From Oxytricha trifallax (lineage: Eukaryota > Ciliophora > Spirotrichea > Sporadotrichida > Oxytrichidae): a DNA stretch of 64,000 nt. The stretch covers positions 1 through 64,000 of the forward strand of contig ARYC01001390.1 of assembly GCA_000711775.1 (NCBI GenBank), read 5' to 3'. The translations under genes were made by a program, and so were the position numbers. The number at the start of each line of letters is the position of its first letter. Position 1 is the first letter of the stretch. Below the pieces are notes generated by a model, which was not told the origin of the DNA, made no database searches, and worked only from the letters and a program-made list of their open reading frames with translations. Below, piece after piece: positions 58,397-64,000 of this stretch.

Positions 58397-58702
58397 TCAT
58401 GTAACATGAGCACATTATTCCAATATTACTTTATTTATATAGGTATCTTAGATAAATTCAACAAATGCCACTCTTGTAAAATCACATTCCTACTTAGTTC
58501 TGTTTTATAAAATACTAAACATTGTTAGTATACTCATCCACTTCAGTCCCATTTAAATTAAAGATTGTTTTGACAAATATAAATTTCTGTCTTCTTCATC
58601 ACTTTCAACCATAAATTATTTGCCTAGTGCTTATACTTATCTCTGCAACTCATCCAAAACTTAATTTCTTGACTCTACTTAATTTTTCATGCATAAAAGT
58701 TG
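58397..58702 (-). CDS. Host-like coding segment, acidic coiled-coil part
   Basis: 102 codons open: VLDELQRQVQALGKQFMVES then DEED. From about 58590 an alternative frame is more protein-like (KTIFNLNGTEVDEYTNNVQY), suggesting a one-base frame change. Probably a distal part of a minus-strand gene also represented at 59723-60549. Confidence 0.45.
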
Positions 58703-59722
58703 AACTTAAATTCATCAAGCATTATTAAGTATTTTTTAAATTAGATAAGTTGTTTTTATAGTAATGATAATATTTGGGGTTTTGTTTGCATATATAAATT
58801 TTTTCATATTCTTACTTCAATTTTTACATTAAAAAAATTAACTTAAGAAATCTTTCTGATGTATCTATTTTAATTGGTTGATCAATTATTCTTTGATAAA
58901 AACTGAATTTGATAACTGACGAGCAGTAATTCAATACAATTAACTTAAAGATTTTTAAAATTCAAAAATTTTATTTGAAAATAAATTAATATATGTCAGG
59001 ATAAAAATAACTTAAATTAGTGATTATATTTTTTCACTTCTATAATTTATAAAAAAATATTGCTCAATACTGAACAGCTAATAAGAAGATTTTTTTTAAA
59101 GTTATAATTTCTAATTTAAATTTATAAAATATACAATCTCCTGCTTCAGCACTATTTATTTAAGTTCAATATAATCATATTCGTATTTTAGAACCGATTT
59201 ATATATAATATATTATTTAAGTTATAAATTAATTTTAATTTTTTGTAATTGCATGATTTATTTCATATTTACTATAATTTTCTTGTCAAATTTATCAAAA
59301 GCATTTGCTTTATTTATTTATTGGTCTTTCTTAATTGCTTCCGTTGTTTTAATTTCATTTAATATTAAGTTTCTTCTTAATTTAATTCATCATTTCAATA
59401 AGTTTGATTGGTAATTGTTCAATAATCATAAACAATATAGACATATTTGATAGTTTTTATTGCTTGTTGATCTAATAAACTTTGTAGAAATTGAAATATG
59501 AATGAAAGCTTTTGCTTATAACTCTTTATGTTTTAGTTTCTCAACATATTCATTATTAAATTATCAGATAAAATTATCTTCTTATTTATTTGCTTTTAAT
59601 GATAACATTGAAGTCTTTGTGAACTCCAGTTCTATAACATATTGTATTGTATAAGCGACAAGCATTTTAGGTTGTAGAGATTGATTCATTGTTTGCTAAG
59701 TCCTATTTTCTAATTACTTCTT

Positions 59723-60163
59723 TCATTTGCTTTTGTTGTTTATTTGTTTCTTCTTGGATCTTTCGTTTTCTTCCCCCTTTCTATATAATATAGAGGATCT
59801 GGAATCTACTACCTATGTCTTTGAATTTAATTATGTGTTAAAGTTCTTAAATTATATTTAGTAGTTAAGTAATATAATAGCGATTGTTTCTTTAATTCCT
59901 GTAGTAAAGAGATGTTTTAAGTCGCTTAACAGGAAATCTGAATGTTTTTGTAAGCATTACATGTATTTCTACTTTGTTTTGGTGGGTGTCATAGTCAGCA
60001 CTGGATTATATGCAAGAAGCTTTATTTTCATTGAGAAATTTTTTAGGTTGTAAATGTTAAATAGTTTTATGAAGCTGGCTGCATCTCTAGGTGAGTCAAC
60101 CATGAAGGCTGTTGCTGCGTTATTGTATCCTGCTTGCTCATCGATTTTTTTTACTATTTCAAT
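59723..60163 (-). CDS. Host-like coding segment, possible RNA-binding fold
   Basis: 147 codons open to TGA 59723. The first part reads EIVKKIDEQAGYNNAATAFM then VDSPRDAASFIKLFNIYNL and FSMKIKLLAY. Its layout (aromatic beta strand, then SPRDAASFIKLF helix) resembles an RRM-like alpha-beta fold, but the RNP motifs are weak. A basic tail (EENERSKKKQINNKSK) ends it. The upstream join is frame-shifted. Confidence 0.5.
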
Positions 60164-60414
60164 GGGTCATCAAGTACTTCATGATAGATGTTTTAAAGTG
60201 TGTGTACCTTTTAATAATTTTTTAAAGATAGTAGTGTTGATTGTCTATTTCAAGATAGATAGTGATAAACAATTTTTCTGGCATTAAATCTCATAAAATA
60301 ATTAATTTTTAATAAATAATTTGTTAATTTCTATCAGTATTTAGTACTAAATTATCTGAATGACTTCATTTGATTTTAAGTTGGAAATTTAAGATGAGGG
60401 CTTGATGTACTCAG

Positions 60415-60549
60415 TCATCTCTAGGTATGTCTCCATACAGTAGGTAAATTTGCTAAATTCTTCTCACCTGGAGTTGGTTGGTCATTTTAATCATAAACTT
60501 GTTTTTGTTCTTTTGAAATCCAGTCTTTTTCATTATCAGAAAATACTTC
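60415..60549 (-). CDS. Host-like coding segment upstream of 60163
   Basis: 45 codons: EVFSDNEKDWISKEQKQVYD and PTPGEKNLANLPTVWRHTQR to a TGA. Same strand as 59723-60163 and likely the same gene, separated by an AT-rich stretch. Confidence 0.45.
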
Positions 60550-61104
60550 TCTTTTTTTTAATTGATCGGCATTTAATATTTAACTAAAGATTGATTAAAT
60601 AAGAATATTAAGAGCACTAAACTGTGAAGTTCGATTGCGAGGTATTTGACTGGTTTTTCACAATATAATGAAGAAAACAGTTCTTATAATATATTTTAAA
60701 TGATTCTGTGGGAGATTTTAAGGTGTAGTGTTGGAGTATGCTAAGATTTTAAAAATTTATTGTTAATAAGTGCTGATCTAAGCATTTAGAACAGTAACTG
60801 TCTTTATAGTAAAACAACTTCACAGTTATTATCATTTAAAAATTGGATATTAGATGTTTTTAAGTAAGAAGTGATAACTAAAAAGAAATTTATAAATAAA
60901 AATGTAATTATTTCTAACATGTGAAGATCCCATAAGTTTTTGTTAAGTATTTAAAAAAATATAATTTACTGTCCTAGGTAATATAAGTCATTGCTATCTA
61001 TACAAAATAATATGGTGCCCTTTTGTAACTTGCTTCGAACATAAATTCTGTGTTTCTTATAAAATATTAATTTAATGAACTTTTTTACTTTAAAATTTAA
61101 AAGA
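60550..61104. other. AT-rich region, nothing recognised
   Basis: No clear frames or repeats before the R copies. Confidence 0.45.
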
Positions 61105-61525
61105 ATGCTATCACGCAAGAGATCACTTCATTGACCATGTTATATGAGGAATTTTAGTAAAGAAAATTGAAATAACTAAATAAATAAAGATAGAATGATT
61201 TTGAGGCTTAGCACTACGAATGTGAAGGTGTTCATGACTTTAGAATTTTAACTTGGTCAAATTCATGTTGAATTACAAATTTTTTATATAATCCTTGAAG
61301 AGATAACATAGTTGAACATGTTAAATGAGGTATTTAGGTAATTAGCATGGAAATAAATTAATATAGATAGCAAAATTTTGATGCTTAGCACTATGAATTG
61401 AAAGGTGTTCATGACTTAAGAATTTAAACTTGGTCAAATTCATGTTGAATGACAAACCTTTTAAAAAATCCTTGAAGTGAAAACTAAGTTGACCATATTT
61501 AATGAGGTATTTTAGTTATAAGAAT
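61105..61525 (+). repeat. Tandem R repeat units, diverged
   Basis: Two and a half units, ~180 bp apart (GACCATGTTATATGAGG at 61134, GAACATGTTAAATGAGG at 61313, GACCATATTTAATGAGG near 61490), with GAAGGTGTTCATGACTT and GGTCAAATTCATGTTGAAT. TBE4 inserts in the third unit at AAT 61523-61525. Confidence 0.85.
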
Positions 61526-61647
61526 CAAAACCCCAAAACCCTTTCAGTAGTTTGATTGAGTTTTTTATTGATAAAAGTAGACTATTAGTGCATGCATTAT
61601 TAGGGTTTTAATAGGGTTTATGTAGGGGTTTAATGTTTAAATATTAG

Positions 61648-62747
61648 TATTTTAAGTGAGAATATTCGAGGTTTGGGGTCAGTTTATGACAGTGACTATA
61701 TCGATTTATTGTTTAAGTTGCGTTATGGATGTGATAAATATGGTGATCAACTCAGACCTATTCTTAATTATACATCAATAGCAAGGCTACTTCATAAATC
61801 TCCTGCAACTGTGAATTGTCATTGTATATTAGCATTAAATTTAAAAAGATAGCATCTTAATAATAAGCCTAAGATACCCTTAAAATTTTAGCAGCATCAT
61901 ATCGATTTTCTTATTAATGATAAGACTCTTAAATACTGGCTCATTTCTCTCTCGCTTAGAGAGATATCATGTTTCATCGCCAATTCCCTGAGTTTCATAT
62001 ATCTGCTTAATCTATAGCGAACATATATAAAAAGAATGGAATATCTTACAAGACAGTCAATCGCATTAAGAGAGTGATTGACTTTAATGCTCCATTTTAT
62101 AAGGATAATTTAAATTATATATTCGATTAAATGCAAAGGGCTATTACTAATAATATTAAGTTTATACACGCTGATGAGGCAGTATTCACGTTTAATACCT
62201 TTATATCAAGGTCTTGGTATAAAATATATAGCAACATTGAAGTATATGATTAAAAGGTTAAGGTTTAAACTCATGCAATACTTGGTGGAATAAGCGAAGA
62301 TACTGGCCTCGAGACTTATGTTATCCACCCTCGCTCAATAAAGACCGAATAATACAAAAAGTTCTTATATAACTCAGAGATAAGTACACAGACTAAGAGA
62401 TTATTCTGTTTGTAGATAACTTATCTGTCCATAAAACTAAAGACACAAGGAAGGAATATGAAAGGCTAAACATAACACCTGTAATTAACTTTTTTCCCTA
62501 CAGTCCTCAGTTCAATGGTATTGAATTATATTGGGGGTTATTGAAAGGCCACTACAAGAAACTCCTAGTCTATCACTTGATGCTCGACTTAAAGATAGAT
62601 ACGGTAGATTTTATTAAGAGTGCTGCTAAAAGAGTAAGCGTAGATAAAGCATAAGTGTACGCAAGAGAAGGGAGATTTTGTGTTTATAAATAAGTATTAG
62701 TTTAAACGAATTAATAAATTCACATATTTAGCTAACCCGTTAAGTGA
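61648..62747 (+). pseudogene. TBE4 transposase (ORF1), frameshifted
   Basis: Reads GLGSVYDSDYIDLLFKLRYG, HTH IARLLHKSPATVNCHCIL, HADEAVFTFN, FVDNLSVHKTK and GIELYWGLLKGHYKK. Single-base losses after LKYW (near 61940) and at KKFLY (near 62372) break the frame, and no ATG is left at the usual start. It reads past the usual stop to a TGA at 62745, overlapping the ORF2 3' end. Confidence 0.88.
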
Positions 62748-63510
62748 TTTGGCTTCTCTTTCTTTTCTTCCTCTTAAGGCTTGCTTGGGCCCATGTTACT
62801 TCTCTTAGTGCCAGCTCCTGCATCTATGTTCATCTCGTCTGGCTTTTAGAAATCCTTGTAGAGTCTCTTACTCAATTCATGCTTTACTTGAGACTTTCTC
62901 TCTCTGTTTAATTTGCTGCGCTCTTTCATCAAGTATATAGCAGTACCAGGTTTTTCTATAAAGTTAGAAGACTAAGCTTACTAGAGATGAATGGATGCTT
63001 TTATAGTTCCTAGAGCCAGGTGTCGCTGATTTTAATTCCCTGCTTCTCTTTTTCTTCAGGAGAGATGCTATAGCGTTTCTTGTGAGCTTCTTAAATTACT
63101 TCATTTAAGTACTCAGGTTTCAGAGTTCCAAGGACACCAAAGAAGAAGTTTCTCTCTGGCAACTTATTAGAGAGTTGCAGCTTTGATGGAAGGTAGAGAG
63201 CAACATCTGGATCACTCATAGCATCATCATAGAGGTTTGTTACTGAAATTTCAGGGTAGTTAGGTATCTCGATCATTCTGATTTCATTAGACTTAAAAGC
63301 TTTTTTCTCTTCACTTAGCAATGCTTTTAAGAATGATATTTTTGTTCCCTCCTGTGTTGGCAAGAACAATCCAACTATGGTTAATAAGTTAGTTATAAGT
63401 GAAAACTTACCTTGCTATACCAAGTATCTGTAAAGATCTTCTTTACTTCTGAATTTTCCTATTAAATCTTGAGATTAAATTCTCTTCATTGCATCATTAA
63501 TAGACTCCAT
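62720..63510 (-). CDS. TBE4 ORF2 (22-kDa-type protein), intact with two introns
   Basis: Exons 63411-63510, 62982-63374 and 62720-62955 again have lengths 100, 393 and 236 nt. Introns are 36 nt (GTAAGTTT...ACCATAG) and 26 nt (GTAAGCTTAG...TTTATAG). Starts MESINDAMKRIQSQDLIGKF; core PTQEGTKISFLKALLSEEKK, PNYPEISVTNLYDDAM, LSNKLPERNFFFGVLG; basic tail. It is open throughout despite the dead neighbouring transposase. Confidence 0.9.
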
Positions 63511-63699
63511 CTTGCTTCAAGTTTCAATAAATGTTAATGAAATTTAAAATTATGGATATCAATTCTAAACTTACTAAAATTTTACTACTAAATAGAGAGA
63601 TCCACTTGGAGATCAACCTGAATCAGATAAATAGATAAAGATGGAGGAACTCTCTCCAAGTTTCAAAGTTTGACTTCCATTTTATCAAACTTTCTCCAT

Positions 63700-63900
63700 T
63701 AAATTGCTCCTAATAATAACTAATTTAATTAGGTGATGCTCCTATTTATATAAAACTTAATTAGGAGGTTAAATTAAAGTTCAAAACCGTATTAGGTGGT
63801 GCATTAAAAAAATTAAATTTTAAAACTACCCCTCCTAAATTTACGAGAACATATTTAGGAACACCACCTAACTCCCCAAAACACATTTAGGTGCATTTAA
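63700..63900. repeat. TBE4 array of TTAATTAGG/CACCTCCTAA motifs
   Basis: Repeated TTAATTAGGTGATGC, CTTAATTAGGAGG, ATTAGGTGGTGCA, CACCACCTAA and ATTTAGGTGCA motifs in both orientations, upstream of ORF2. Related to the TBE1 array, unlike that of TBE2/3. Confidence 0.6.
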
Positions 63901-64000
63901 ATTTATAAAATGGATAAAATAATATATAAATTATCTCAAAATTTTAGAAATATAAAACTAATGTCTCTCACTCTGTTCCCATTAAACCTCACAAAATCTT

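Larger units (their letters stand above)
61526..64000. mobile_element. TBE transposon copy 4 (TBE4), cut by window end
   Basis: Left end CAAAACCCCAAAACCCTTTC after AAT. Order is transposase (+), then ORF2 (-). ORF3 and the right end lie beyond 64000. Its sequence diverges from TBE2/3 and is nearest to the remnant at 41346-43080. Confidence 0.93.

Overview
This window looks like germline (micronuclear) DNA of a spirotrich ciliate close to Oxytricha/Sterkiella. Two things point there. First, coding segments stay open for hundreds of codons only if TAA and TAG are read as glutamine and TGA is the stop. Second, it holds several Telomere-Bearing Elements (TBEs): about 4.1-kb transposons whose inverted ends are C4A4 telomere-like (CAAAACCCCAAAACCCC) and that sit between 3-bp ANT target duplications. 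The background is very AT-rich, and coding segments stand out by composition. Under the standard genetic code almost everything here looks like short random ORFs.

Layout. 1-1236: five copies of a ~246-bp satellite. 1870-3345: a host-like gene interrupted by a 5'-truncated non-LTR retrotransposon. 3574-5510: an element with ~260-bp terminal inverted repeats (TIRs) carrying a Rep-type superfamily-3 helicase gene. 5.9-9.0 kb: short host-like coding segments. 9233-16138: a ~6.9-kb element with four genes (coiled-coil protein, unknown protein, DDE transposase, MT-A70 methyltransferase); its transposase ORF is split by a GC-rich MITE. 16139-22735: a ~174-bp repeat (called R) hit by a long-TIR MITE, itself hit by a retrotransposon, and then by TBE1 (18570-22562). 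22.7-33.4 kb: AT-rich DNA with scattered coding segments. 33379-37494: TBE2, beside a decayed older TBE (37590-38500). 40.9-43.1 kb: inverted R copies joined to a TBE remnant that has two later insertions. 45-51.6 kb: intron-containing host-like genes. 52684-56793: TBE3. 56898-57534: a TIR element carrying an ARF GTPase pseudogene. 58.4-60.6 kb: minus-strand coding segments. 61105-61525: R tandem copies. 61526-64000: TBE4, cut by the window end.

Each TBE encodes an IS630/Tc1-type DDE transposase (ORF1), a ~242-aa basic protein of unknown function with two short introns (ORF2), and a C2H2 zinc-finger plus protein-kinase-like protein (ORF3). ORF2 is intact in three copies, while ORF1 and ORF3 carry stops or frameshifts. 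The most novel items are the MT-A70 methyltransferase inside a transposon-like element, the Rep/SF3 element, the ARF capture, and a MITE whose precise removal restores a 593-codon transposase frame. Host-like segments often change frame without a visible spacer. Without the macronuclear genome I cannot tell whether these are MDSs (macronuclear-destined segments) separated by IESs, germline-limited genes, or pseudogenes. All calls come from reading the sequence by eye; no database was searched.
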